From Candidatus Atribacteria bacterium (GTDB lineage: Bacteria; Atribacterota; Phoenicimicrobiia; Phoenicimicrobiales; Stramentimicrobiaceae), in the NCBI GenBank assembly GCA_029553585.1, contig JAKPKS010000167.1:1-64000 (forward strand): 64,000 bases of DNA. Reading direction: 5' to 3'. Below, piece by piece: positions 1-8,482 of this stretch. Position numbers and translations under genes: made by a program. The first letter of the stretch is position 1. The number at the start of each line of letters is the position of its first letter. The notes under the pieces were generated by a model that worked only from the letters and a program-made list of their open reading frames with translations, did no database searches and had not been told where the DNA came from.

Positions 1-1
1 G

Positions 2-604
2 GCTATCATGGGTACCAGAGCAGGGGATCATGATGCTGCTTTAGACTTTTATGTAATGCAAAAAGAAGGCTATACACCTCAGGAGATTGATAATATTTTG
101 AATAAAAAAAGTGGATTATTGGGAATTACTGGAAAATATATTGACAGAAGGGATGTTCTTAATGCCGCTGAAAAAGGGGAAGAAAGAGCCAATTTAGCTA
201 TAGAAATGGAAGTCTATAGATTGAAAAAATATATTGGTGCCTATGCCGCTGTTTTGGGCCGGCTGGATGCTCTTATTTTTACGGCAGGTGTAGGGGAAAT
301 GAGTGATATAATTCGAGCTAAAGTACTGGATGGGCTTGATATTATAGGAATTAGATATGATTCTGAAAAGAATAGATTAGCTAAAACGCGCAATAAAGAA
401 TCTGATATCTCATCACCAGATTCCCCGGTAAAGGTGCTGGTAATTCCCACTGATGAAGAGCTGGTCTTTGTGGAGGATGTGGTAGCACTTATTGAAGGTA
501 CCTATGATATTCATACTAATTTCAAATATAGTTTTCAGAAAAAAGAATACAAGAATTTGATGAGAGAAAAAGAATTCTGCAAAGAGCAGCAGAAGAAATC
601 TTAA
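2..604 (+). CDS. ackA: Acetate kinase, C-terminal part (cut by window edge)
   Basis: Acetate kinase interconverts acetyl phosphate plus ADP and acetate plus ATP in the cytoplasm. The frame is open from the window edge, so the N-terminal part lies outside. Family signatures are visible: MGTRAGDHD at the start of the visible part, [10 protein letters not shown], and the FTAGVGE nucleotide-binding motif. The family's usual end corresponds to the stretch with IPTDEEL and a short helix after it. This protein carries about 30 further charged residues (ending KEQQKKS), an unusual tail. The next gene starts about 115 bp later. I am confident of the family; nothing can be said about its promoter. Confidence 0.93.
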   Translation, partial: AIMGTRAGDHDAALDFYVMQKEGYTPQEIDNILNKKSGLLGITGKYIDRRDVLNAAEKGEERANLAIEMEVYRLKKYIGAYAAVLGRLDALIFTAGVGEMSDIIRAKVLDGLDIIGIRYDSEKNRLAKTRNKESDISSPDSPVKVLVIPTDEELVFVEDVVALIEGTYDIHTNFKYSFQKKEYKNLMREKEFCKEQQKKS

Positions 605-720
605 AAACGATTTAGCAACAATAACGGGTAGCACAGTAGACTTGAAGATAAATGATTATAAATAATATCAATAATAAAAAACATTTCCATTTAATGAAAG
701 AAAAGAGAGGGTGAACCAAT

Positions 721-1791
721 ATGAAAGCAATCCTCCTTTGTGCCGGGAAGGGTACTCGTTTAAAACCATTGACCCATACCAGCGCCAAACACTTGATTCC
801 TCTGGCTAACAAGCCTGCTTTAGAATATGGTATTGAAAAGATCATAGAATGCGGGATTGAAGAAATTGGACTGATCATTGGAGAAGAAACCGGGGAGGAT
901 ATAAGACAGGCTATAGGTGATGGACAGAGATGGGGTATTAAGATAAGCTATATTCTGCAATCAAAGCCGCTCGGCCTGGCTCATGCCGTAACAACTGCCC
1001 GGGATTTTCTACAGGATGATGCTTTTTTAATGTTTTTGGGTGATAATTTATTGAAAAACAGCATCTTACCTTATCGTCAGAAATTCGAAAAAGGTAAAAC
1101 AAAGGCCTTTGTATTACTAACACCTGTAGAGAACCCTGAACAATTTGGAGTGGTTGAACTGAAAGGGGATAAAATTGTTCGCATGGTAGAAAAACCTAAA
1201 GTGCCCATCTCTGATTTGGCTTTAATTGGTGTTTATTTTTTTGATAAGATCATACATAAGGCTATTGAAAATATTAAGCCTTCTGCCCGGGGTGAATTAG
1301 AAATAACTGATGCCATTCAATGGCTTCTTAATAACCATTACGATGTTGCTGCTGAGATAATTGAGGGCTGGTGGAAAGATACCGGAAAACCAGATGACAT
1401 TCTGGAGGCTAATAGACTGGTACTGGAAGATATTCAACGAGACCTGGGAGAAACAAAGATTGAACAAAAATCCAGAATCTTAGGAAGAGTCAATTTAGCC
1501 CCTGGTGTTGAGATTATTAATTCAACCATATTGGGGCCGGTAGTGATAGGCGAAAAGGTTAAAATAGTTAATTCCTATGTAGGACCTTTTACTTCCCTAT
1601 CTGACAGGGTGGAAATTGAAAATAGCGAGATTGAATATAGTGTGGTTATGGCCAATACTCATATCAAGGATGTCAAATACCGTATGCAAAATTGCCTTAT
1701 TGGCAAAGATGTTCATATCTATCGTTCAGCAGGCTTGCCATTGGTATATGAATTTATCTTAGCAGATGATAGTAATATACGTTTAATGTAA
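721..1791 (+). CDS. Glucose-1-phosphate thymidylyltransferase, long form
   Basis: This is a sugar nucleotidyltransferase of the RmlA long-form type, which makes dTDP-glucose or a related activated sugar for surface polysaccharides or antibiotic-like sugars. The N-terminal half (about residues 1-235) is the nucleotidyltransferase fold, with the LCAGKGTRLKPLT signature at the start, the FLGDNL metal/nucleotide motif near residue 105 and VEKPK near 158. The C-terminal part (about 250-350) has the hexapeptide-like repeats of a left-handed beta-helix, as in long RmlA proteins. A GAGGGTGA Shine-Dalgarno sequence lies just before the ATG. The exact sugar and nucleotide cannot be fixed from sequence. 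It converges with the minus-strand gene downstream. Confidence 0.85.
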   Translation: MKAILLCAGKGTRLKPLTHTSAKHLIPLANKPALEYGIEKIIECGIEEIGLIIGEETGEDIRQAIGDGQRWGIKISYILQSKPLGLAHAVTTARDFLQDDAFLMFLGDNLLKNSILPYRQKFEKGKTKAFVLLTPVENPEQFGVVELKGDKIVRMVEKPKVPISDLALIGVYFFDKIIHKAIENIKPSARGELEITDAIQWLLNNHYDVAAEIIEGWWKDTGKPDDILEANRLVLEDIQRDLGETKIEQKSRILGRVNLAPGVEIINSTILGPVVIGEKVKIVNSYVGPFTSLSDRVEIENSEIEYSVVMANTHIKDVKYRMQNCLIGKDVHIYRSAGLPLVYEFILADDSNIRLM

Positions 1792-1875
1792 GATAAGAGA
1801 AAGACAAGTCAGTTTAATTTATTGAGACATAGAAAAGATAATAAACCTATATGGATTTCTGGTGATAGTCTTAGT

Positions 1876-4800
1876 TTAAAAGGAAAGGCCTATCCGTCCA
1901 TAAAAACGGGCTGGTAGGGGTTCACTAATTGCTTTACCAATTCCCAGAGATAATAGCAAGGGTTCTGTATATCTTAGTTTTAAAGTAAATACAATCTCTC
2001 CACCCATGGAAATCTTAATATCCTCAAAAGAGGGCAACAATGTCTCATTCCAGACCTGTCCAGCCTCTAAAAACAGTGTTCCTGAAACTTGTTCTAAAAA
2101 GACAGATACCGCATGGAAACCAATTTTACGTTCTGGTTTTTTTAGCGGAAAGCGATACTCCAATGAGCCAAGCAAAAGATTATTACCTGCAAAAGAGGAA
2201 GAGGGGAACCCTCTTAAAGAAAAATTTTTGGTATTTACTGAGCTAAGGTTTTGAGCCGAAATACTTCCACCTAAACTGAATTGTCTTTCTTCATTTTCCT
2301 GGTTGGAAAGATGGCCAGCTACCAGCCGTAAAGCTACAACCTGGTGGGAATGAGGCAGTGAGAAATATTTACGGCTATCAAAGAGGAATTTGTGAAAGGT
2401 AGTCTCAGAATCTGGGAATGGTAATCCATATTGATAGCTGAGAGAATAAGAATTACCTAATTCGGGACTGGAAGACCATTGATATTTTTCGGTATCATTG
2501 TAAGCATATCTTAACAACAAAGAATTAATCAGGGTAGAGTCTTTTAGTGGAAGCTCAGCCTGTGGCTCCTGGTTTGCCCATAAATATTCACTCTGTACCC
2601 CTATAGAAAAATTTCTGGAGAAAAGGCGGCCAGAATCTCCCTGAGAAGTATAACCACTATCATTAAATCTTAAGGTTAATTGGAACTCGGTGTAAGAAGA
2701 GGTTTCGCCCTCCCATGATAATGATAAAGATGGTTCATTAATATAGCTATAAAGCTGGCAGCTATAAAATAAGGAATCATAAAAAGGGCTATAAGCAATA
2801 GTAGCCGGGATCTGGTAAAATTCCAGATAGTCCTGAGCCTGAGCGGAAAGACCCAGGTAAAGGTTATTTTCAATGATACCGAAATAAGGAACCCAGTAAG
2901 TGGGAAGAATGCTATTCCTGGGTGAGTATTTTTTTAAGGTATAGCCGGGGTCGTATCTGGAAGTGATTTTAGCTAATTTTGAGCGGGTATTTTCTTCATT
3001 ATTCATAGGCTGCATTTCAGGAAAATAGACCTTATCATTTTTTAGAGCCGGGAGAATGATAGAGGGGGTTATCTCAGGTTTTTCCACTGATTCCCAGAGC
3101 AAATCATCGCTTTTTACCAAATGCAATTCATAGCCAGAAGAATGGTATTGTATATAAGCCAGGTCTTTGCTATCTGGAGCGATAGCAGGTTCAAAGGCAC
3201 CGGTAACTACATTGGTTAACTGGAAGAGTTTTTCATCTGCTAAAGAATAAGCATAAATATTATATATACCACTGCGGTCAGAACAAAAATAAAGGTATTT
3301 ACCATCACCTGACCAGCAAGGGTTAATATCTGTATATCGATCAATTGCAATTGGTCTGATAGATTGTATGGTAAAGTAATTATCAAAGGTAATTATATAA
3401 ATATCCTGGTATCCTTTGTGCCACAAAGAAAGAGCAAGCTGGTTACCCCGGGGCGACCAGACCGGTTGAGAGATTTGAGTTCCATCGTTAAAATCGGTTA
3501 GATAAATAAGATCAGAAGAGGTAATTATTTCTGGCTGATCGAATTTTCCGTCCAGTAAAGGGGTTTTTAGAGAAAATAAGACCAGGTTATTGGTGCCAGC
3601 CTGATTGATAATGGCAGCTGCTCTGCCTGCGGCAGGGTCAGGATACCAGGACGGGTCTTTGATCCTCAACTTTTCGGTAAGCTGGAATTGCTTACCACTA
3701 TTTAAATGATACAAGAATAGGTCCTGGTAGGAATAATACTGGTCATACTGGACCAGCTTGCTATAAAGAAGGTATTGGGAGTCTGGTGAAAAAGAGTAAG
3801 AGGTACCAAGTCCCGCTGTCCGTTTTACAACAACACTTTCTTTTTGAGAGTTCAGGTTATATTTACGAATAGTGGGATAAAGATGTGGAGTAAAAACTTT
3901 ATAAACCAGAAAGGTATTCTGAAGGGTATTATCTACTATCCAGGAAGGTTTCTCAACCCAGTATCGATGGTTGGTAATTTGCTGTGATTCTGTAATTTTA
4001 TGAGCAGAAATAATTTGTTCAATTTGTTGGTTAAAGTAATGCTCTTTTTCCTCCTGCCATTGCTGATATAGTTCTTCCTGAGTGATGCCTAATATCTTTT
4101 TTAAAGCCCAATCCATCCCTGATAGGGGAAATGAGGAAAACTGTTCACTGATAGCAATTAATTTTTCTTCTCCATAGTGGCTGGCAATATAATGAACCAG
4201 TGATTGCCCATAAATATAGGGTATATTCCCTCCTGGCCAGGAGACCAGGTAACTTCCCTCTAACAGTGCGGGGTTTTTTATACTGTTTTCCATAAAATCA
4301 GTTCTGAGGTACATCTCATATCTGTTATCTGTGAGGCGGCCACCGGTATTCAGTCTACTCTCATTATAAATAGCCAATCCTTCAATAGACCAGAGAGGCT
4401 GTAAAGCATTGGGGGTTATAATCTGACCTAAAAAAAAGTGCAGAAATGTGGTTATTTTATCAGTCATATCAAAATGAGCCAAGTGCGTATATTCATGTGC
4501 TAACAAGATTCTGAGCCAGCTTTCAAACTTTGTATCAAAAATTTCCGGTCCGGGTACAGTCAGATTCACTCTGATGAGACGATGAGGCATGGTAGTGGCA
4601 AAACCATAGGCAGAATCACTGAAATCTTCCAAAATAATGGTAAATCTCTTATTTTTGTGGAAAGGTTCTCCAAACTGCGGGGTTATCTGGGAATATACCT
4701 CATCAGCTAAGTTAGCAATATGAAGGGCAATATGATCATAGGTTGTATCATAATCAATTAAAATACCTGCTGGAAAGATTACTGAACAATACCTGCCATC

Positions 4801-4965
4801 CAACACTGTCCAGTCAAGTGATGTGTCATAATTTTTACTGTGAGCAACATTTGGTGAAAAATTATTAAAAACCAGGCCTGATAGCGCATAGAATAGTAGC
4901 AGGGAGAAGAAGAAAACAAGGAATAAAAAAACCTTCTTTTTAAAGAATCTTTTAAAATTTCCCAT
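1876..4965 (-). CDS. Secreted zinc metallopeptidase with beta-propeller and C-terminal outer-membrane barrel
   Basis: This 1029-residue protein has three parts. A signal peptide (residues 1-30, hydrophobic) is followed by a gluzincin-type peptidase domain with HEYTH at residues 157-161 and WSIEG with Glu195 as probable third zinc ligand. Residues about 330-660 carry TolB/PD40-type propeller repeats, such as PCWSGDGKYLYFCSDRSG. The last 350 residues alternate as expected for beta-strands and end in RIGLSF, with a terminal Phe as in outer-membrane barrels of the bacterial surface antigen (Omp85-like) type. It probably acts at the outer membrane; the substrate is unknown. A GAGGT Shine-Dalgarno precedes the ATG and a strong promoter lies 28-56 bp upstream. 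Domain names are by pattern only; the barrel is the least certain part. Confidence 0.8.
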   Translation of the reverse strand: MGNFKRFFKKKVFLFLVFFFSLLLFYALSGLVFNNFSPNVAHSKNYDTSLDWTVLDGRYCSVIFPAGILIDYDTTYDHIALHIANLADEVYSQITPQFGEPFHKNKRFTIILEDFSDSAYGFATTMPHRLIRVNLTVPGPEIFDTKFESWLRILLAHEYTHLAHFDMTDKITTFLHFFLGQIITPNALQPLWSIEGLAIYNESRLNTGGRLTDNRYEMYLRTDFMENSIKNPALLEGSYLVSWPGGNIPYIYGQSLVHYIASHYGEEKLIAISEQFSSFPLSGMDWALKKILGITQEELYQQWQEEKEHYFNQQIEQIISAHKITESQQITNHRYWVEKPSWIVDNTLQNTFLVYKVFTPHLYPTIRKYNLNSQKESVVVKRTAGLGTSYSFSPDSQYLLYSKLVQYDQYYSYQDLFLYHLNSGKQFQLTEKLRIKDPSWYPDPAAGRAAAIINQAGTNNLVLFSLKTPLLDGKFDQPEIITSSDLIYLTDFNDGTQISQPVWSPRGNQLALSLWHKGYQDIYIITFDNYFTIQSIRPIAIDRYTDINPCWSGDGKYLYFCSDRSGIYNIYAYSLADEKLFQLTNVVTGAFEPAIAPDSKDLAYIQYHSSGYELHLVKSDDLLWESVEKPEITPSIILPALKNDKVYFPEMQPMNNEENTRSKLAKITSRYDPGYTLKKYSPRNSILPTYWVPYFGIIENNLYLGLSAQAQDYLEFYQIPATIAYSPFYDSLFYSCQLYSYINEPSLSLSWEGETSSYTEFQLTLRFNDSGYTSQGDSGRLFSRNFSIGVQSEYLWANQEPQAELPLKDSTLINSLLLRYAYNDTEKYQWSSSPELGNSYSLSYQYGLPFPDSETTFHKFLFDSRKYFSLPHSHQVVALRLVAGHLSNQENEERQFSLGGSISAQNLSSVNTKNFSLRGFPSSSFAGNNLLLGSLEYRFPLKKPERKIGFHAVSVFLEQVSGTLFLEAGQVWNETLLPSFEDIKISMGGEIVFTLKLRYTEPLLLSLGIGKAISEPLPARFYGRIGLSF

Positions 4966-4992
4966 TATTACCTCAAAATTTTATACTTATCC

Positions 4993-5021
4993 ATTATATC
5001 TTTTTTTTAAAACTGTTACAA
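4993..5021 (-). promoter_or_regulatory. Sigma-70-type promoter for the metallopeptidase gene
   Basis: Read on the minus strand, TTGTAA and TATAAT are separated by exactly 17 bases, and the expected start of transcription is some 20 bases before the ATG at 4965. The -10 hexamer is a perfect match to consensus. Confidence 0.7.
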
Positions 5022-5157
5022 TAAAGTAGTTATAAAGCAAGTTTTAGATATCTTTAAGTACCCCAGTAAATTTTACACTAACGTAATATTTCAGTAATTA
5101 TATTATTCAGATAAAATAAAAAAAGTTACTAAACAGAATGGAGTCAATGGTAGTTAG

Positions 5158-6288
5158 ATGGTAAAAAAAGAAAAAATAAAAAAGAAAAAAATTACATCAA
5201 AAAAGAAATGGTTTGACCTTATTTTTTATACGGTCAGTGCCATTATTATTGTGATATTGCTGTTTATTGGTTTGAGACAGAGGGGCCTTTTGCCATTGTG
5301 GATAGATAATCAGCCTTCTGCTCAGGTAGGCAGACTTACAGAAGAGGTTAGAGCCAGGCGGCAAAATTTTAATATTATCAATGCCCATGAACATGTGCAA
5401 AATGAAGAATGCCTGCCGCTTTTGAGAAAAGCTATGGGGGATTGTCAGGTTCAGAAAATGGTAATGCTGGGGACCCCTGATTTTACCTTTTTCCTTAAAA
5501 CTGAATACGGTTTTACCGGATATGAAAAGAACAACGATTTTATCGTCAAACTAAGCCAGGATTACCCTAATGAATTCGCTGCCCTGGCGACCTTAGACCC
5601 CCTGGATGATCATAAGACTGAAAAATTAAGAAAGTATAAAGAAGAAGGGATAGCTGGTGTTAAGCTCTATAATGGTCATGGCACCTTTTATGATTTATTC
5701 TTTAAAATGTCTTTGATTGATGCAGGAATGATGGAAATATATGCATTTTGTGAACAGGAACAACTACCCATACTTTATCATATCAATGCAGGACGTTTTT
5801 TGACTGATTTTGAACATATTTTACAGGAATTTCCCAATTTAATTATTATAGCTCCTCATTTTATGATGTCTACCAGCAATCTGAACCGTTTAGACCGTTT
5901 TATGAGAGAATACCCCCAACTATATCTAGACATCAGTTTCGGCCATCCCGACTTTTTAGTAGCTGGTTTTGACCGAATTTCTAATTTCCATAAGGATTTT
6001 CGTGATTTTGTAATAAAATACCGGGACAGAATAACCTATGGTACCGACTTAGTAGTAACTACCTACCTGGCAAAAAGCAGGGCTTATATTGATGATGTAC
6101 AGTTAGCTTATATGGATTTATTGGAGAAAGAAGAGTTTAAATTACCACCTAGTATATATAATATGATGTCTCGAGGAGCTGCTAAAAATATAGATATCAA
6201 CAGGATTTACCATGGCTTAAATTTAGATGAAGAGACTTTAAAAATGATTTATCATGACAATGCAGAGAAGCTATTCTTTAAAGGATAA
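5158..6288 (+). CDS. Membrane-anchored amidohydrolase (amidohydrolase-2 type)
   Basis: A very lysine-rich N-terminus (residues 1-18) is followed by one membrane segment (about 20-39), so the catalytic domain is probably anchored on the outer face of the inner membrane. The rest fits the metal-dependent amidohydrolase-2 (TIM barrel) family: HEH at 77-79, Lys169 in GVKLYNG, His208 in LYHINAG, His234 in APHFM and Asp297 in YGTDLV are the expected metal ligands and catalytic residues in order. The substrate is unknown; relatives include decarboxylases and hydrolases. It is transcribed divergently from the metallopeptidase gene. A possible weak promoter (TTTACA at 5072, 17-base spacer) lies in between. 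The start has only a weak Shine-Dalgarno. Confidence 0.75.
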   Translation: MVKKEKIKKKKITSKKKWFDLIFYTVSAIIIVILLFIGLRQRGLLPLWIDNQPSAQVGRLTEEVRARRQNFNIINAHEHVQNEECLPLLRKAMGDCQVQKMVMLGTPDFTFFLKTEYGFTGYEKNNDFIVKLSQDYPNEFAALATLDPLDDHKTEKLRKYKEEGIAGVKLYNGHGTFYDLFFKMSLIDAGMMEIYAFCEQEQLPILYHINAGRFLTDFEHILQEFPNLIIIAPHFMMSTSNLNRLDRFMREYPQLYLDISFGHPDFLVAGFDRISNFHKDFRDFVIKYRDRITYGTDLVVTTYLAKSRAYIDDVQLAYMDLLEKEEFKLPPSIYNMMSRGAAKNIDINRIYHGLNLDEETLKMIYHDNAEKLFFKG

Positions 6289-6346
6289 TTCTTAAAAATA
6301 TTACTTAAAATAATTTCATCAGCAGTACAAAATCATAGAGATTTGA

Positions 6347-6355
6347 TGGTATAAT
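6347..6355 (+). promoter_or_regulatory. Extended -10 promoter for the polysaccharide cluster
   Basis: TGGTATAAT gives a perfect -10 hexamer with the TG extension. No good -35 is seen upstream, which is usual for extended -10 promoters. It lies about 70 bases before the WecA-like gene. Confidence 0.5.
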
Positions 6356-6426
6356 TTAAACCATAATATAGTTAATTTAGTTTTAGATAAAAGAATTTCA
6401 GAAGGAAAAAGGAGAAACAGCCCGCC

Positions 6427-7371
6427 TTGGTCTTTTTTTTAACGGCTTTAGTGGCTTTTTTTATTTCCTATATTATAACCCCATTTATTGCCAGATTAGC
6501 AAAAAAACAGGAGCTGGTGGATAAACCCGGCTATCGCAAAATACATAATGATGCAATCCCTAATCTGGGGGGTATAGTAATCTTTTTTGGGTTTTTGGTT
6601 AGTATTTTTTTGTTTGTATTACTTAGTAGGCAAGTACAGGCCTTAATTGCCGGCTGTATTATCATTTTATTATTGGGAATAATAGATGATATTGCCGACT
6701 TAAAACCCCTCCGGAAATTCACCATTCAGATGATACCAGCCCTACTATTCCTGGTTTATCATCATGAGACAATTAATCAATTTATAGTACAGAAACTCGC
6801 TTTTTTAAATATGGCAGGGTATCTTCTTTACCCAATATTGTTATTATGGATGGTCGGTATTACCAATTCTATTAATCTTATCGATGGTTTGGATGGGTTG
6901 GCTTCGGGAATATCTATAATCTCCTTGATTACATTTCTAATAATTGGATTTTCAGTCAATAAGGAATATATGCCTTATAATTTATTAAATGCTGCACTAT
7001 TAGGAAGTATGGTAGCTTTGTTCCGCTATAACTTCTATCCAGCTCAGATATTTTTAGGAGATTCGGGCAGCACGTTTTCTGGATTTTTGTTATCTGCTAC
7101 TACGATTTTATTGGTAATATGGTCTGGAAAATTATTATTCCTAACAGTTCCGGTCCTAGTTTTAGCACTACCCATAACAGATACTCTTTTTGCTATCTGG
7201 CGCAGATACCGAAGTCATAAATCAATTTTTCAGGCAGATCAGGGACATTTACACCATCGTCTACTGAATCGTGGTATTAATCACCGTAATGTCGTTTTAA
7301 TCTTATTGTCTATCAGTGGGGTTTTTAGTTTGCTGGCGTTAGGTATAGCTGTAGTGCTTTTAAAACACTGA
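6427..7371 (+). CDS. Undecaprenyl-phosphate sugar-1-phosphate transferase (MraY/WecA/TagO family)
   Basis: Integral membrane enzyme that puts a phospho-sugar (in WecA/TagO, GlcNAc-1-P) onto undecaprenyl phosphate, the first step in making surface polysaccharide or teichoic-acid-like polymers. Visible family motifs are RKIHNDAIPNLGG near residue 37, IIDDIADL near 84, NLIDGLDG near 150, FLGDSGS near 212 and GHLHHRLLNRG near 278, with about ten hydrophobic segments. The histidine motif HLHHR is of the WecA rather than the MraY type. The start is a TTG 12 bases after GGAG. An epimerase and a WecG-type transferase follow, consistent with one lipid-linked glycan pathway. Confidence 0.88.
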   Translation: MVFFLTALVAFFISYIITPFIARLAKKQELVDKPGYRKIHNDAIPNLGGIVIFFGFLVSIFLFVLLSRQVQALIAGCIIILLLGIIDDIADLKPLRKFTIQMIPALLFLVYHHETINQFIVQKLAFLNMAGYLLYPILLLWMVGITNSINLIDGLDGLASGISIISLITFLIIGFSVNKEYMPYNLLNAALLGSMVALFRYNFYPAQIFLGDSGSTFSGFLLSATTILLVIWSGKLLFLTVPVLVLALPITDTLFAIWRRYRSHKSIFQADQGHLHHRLLNRGINHRNVVLILLSISGVFSLLALGIAVVLLKH

Positions 7372-7413
7372 TTAATATTATAAATAGCATTTTTATAAAA
7401 TAAGGAAAAAACA

Positions 7414-8403
7414 ATGGAGCGGAAAAAAAAGGAAAAGGTGCTGGTTACCGGAGGAGCTGGATTTATTGGATCACATATCGTGGATCTCTTAATTCAGCAG
7501 GGGTATGAGCTGATAATTATTGATGATCTATCCTCAGGAAAAAAGGAAAATATTAATCCCCAAGCCCGATTTTACCAGATAAACATCAATGATTCTGCCT
7601 TACAGGAAGTTTTCAACATGGTAAAACCGGATTATGTTTGTCATCAAGCTGCTCAAATAAGCGTTTCATATTCAGTTGCTCATCCCAGGTCAGATGCACA
7701 GGTTAATATTGTAGGATTGTTAAGCTTGTTAGAGATTGCATTTAAAAATAAGGTAAAGGGTTTTGTCTTTGCCTCCAGTGGCGGTACTGTTTATGGAGAA
7801 CAACAAACATTTCCAATTACCGAAAACAGCCCACTACACCCTGCTTCTCCTTATGGTATTTCCAAGATGACCTCTGAGTTTTATTTAAATTTTTTTTATC
7901 AAACCCACAGGTTGAACTATATTTCTCTACGCTACGGTAATGTTTTTGGGCCAAGACAGGATCCCTCGGGAGAAGCGGGGGTTGTTGCTATTTTTATTGG
8001 GAAAATGCTGAAAGGAGAGACTCCCACCATCAATGGAGATGGTGAATATATCAGGGATTATGTTTATGTAAAAGATGTTGCCCGGGCTTGTTTACTCAGT
8101 ATAAAAAATATGGTAGAATTAGCAGAGTTAAAAAAAATAAAAAGGTTGAATCAAGCTTTTCAGGCTGTCAATATTGGGACCGGTAGGGGAGTATCGGTAA
8201 ATCAACTATATTCCTATTTGCAGGATATACTCGGATTTCCCCAAGAGGCACATTACGGTCCTCCTCGTGTCGGTGATTTAAGGAAAAATATCCTGGATAG
8301 CCATCTGGCAGAACAAGTTCTGGGATGGAAAGCGCAGTATGGTTTGGCAGAGGGGTTACGGGAAACGGCACAATGGTTAAAGCAAATAGAACAGCTTAAT
8401 TAG
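7414..8403 (+). CDS. NAD-dependent sugar epimerase (GalE-like)
   Basis: Extended short-chain dehydrogenase/reductase of the UDP-glucose 4-epimerase type. The Rossmann motif GGAGFIGSHIVD lies at about residue 13, the dinucleotide-contact region IIDDLSSGK near 36, SSGGTVYG near 122 and the catalytic YGISK near 148. At 329 residues the length is normal. It probably makes the nucleotide sugar (UDP-galactose or UDP-GalNAc/GlcNAc type) used by the flanking glycosyltransferases; the actual substrate cannot be told from sequence. It lies 42 bases after the WecA-like gene and 79 bases before the WecG fusion. Confidence 0.83.
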   Translation: MERKKKEKVLVTGGAGFIGSHIVDLLIQQGYELIIIDDLSSGKKENINPQARFYQININDSALQEVFNMVKPDYVCHQAAQISVSYSVAHPRSDAQVNIVGLLSLLEIAFKNKVKGFVFASSGGTVYGEQQTFPITENSPLHPASPYGISKMTSEFYLNFFYQTHRLNYISLRYGNVFGPRQDPSGEAGVVAIFIGKMLKGETPTINGDGEYIRDYVYVKDVARACLLSIKNMVELAELKKIKRLNQAFQAVNIGTGRGVSVNQLYSYLQDILGFPQEAHYGPPRVGDLRKNILDSHLAEQVLGWKAQYGLAEGLRETAQWLKQIEQLN

Positions 8404-8482
8404 AACTGAGTATTTTAATTAAATTTTCCAGTAAAAAAACATTCTATCTCTATTCTTTATTTAAAATATTGGGGAGGGGCTT

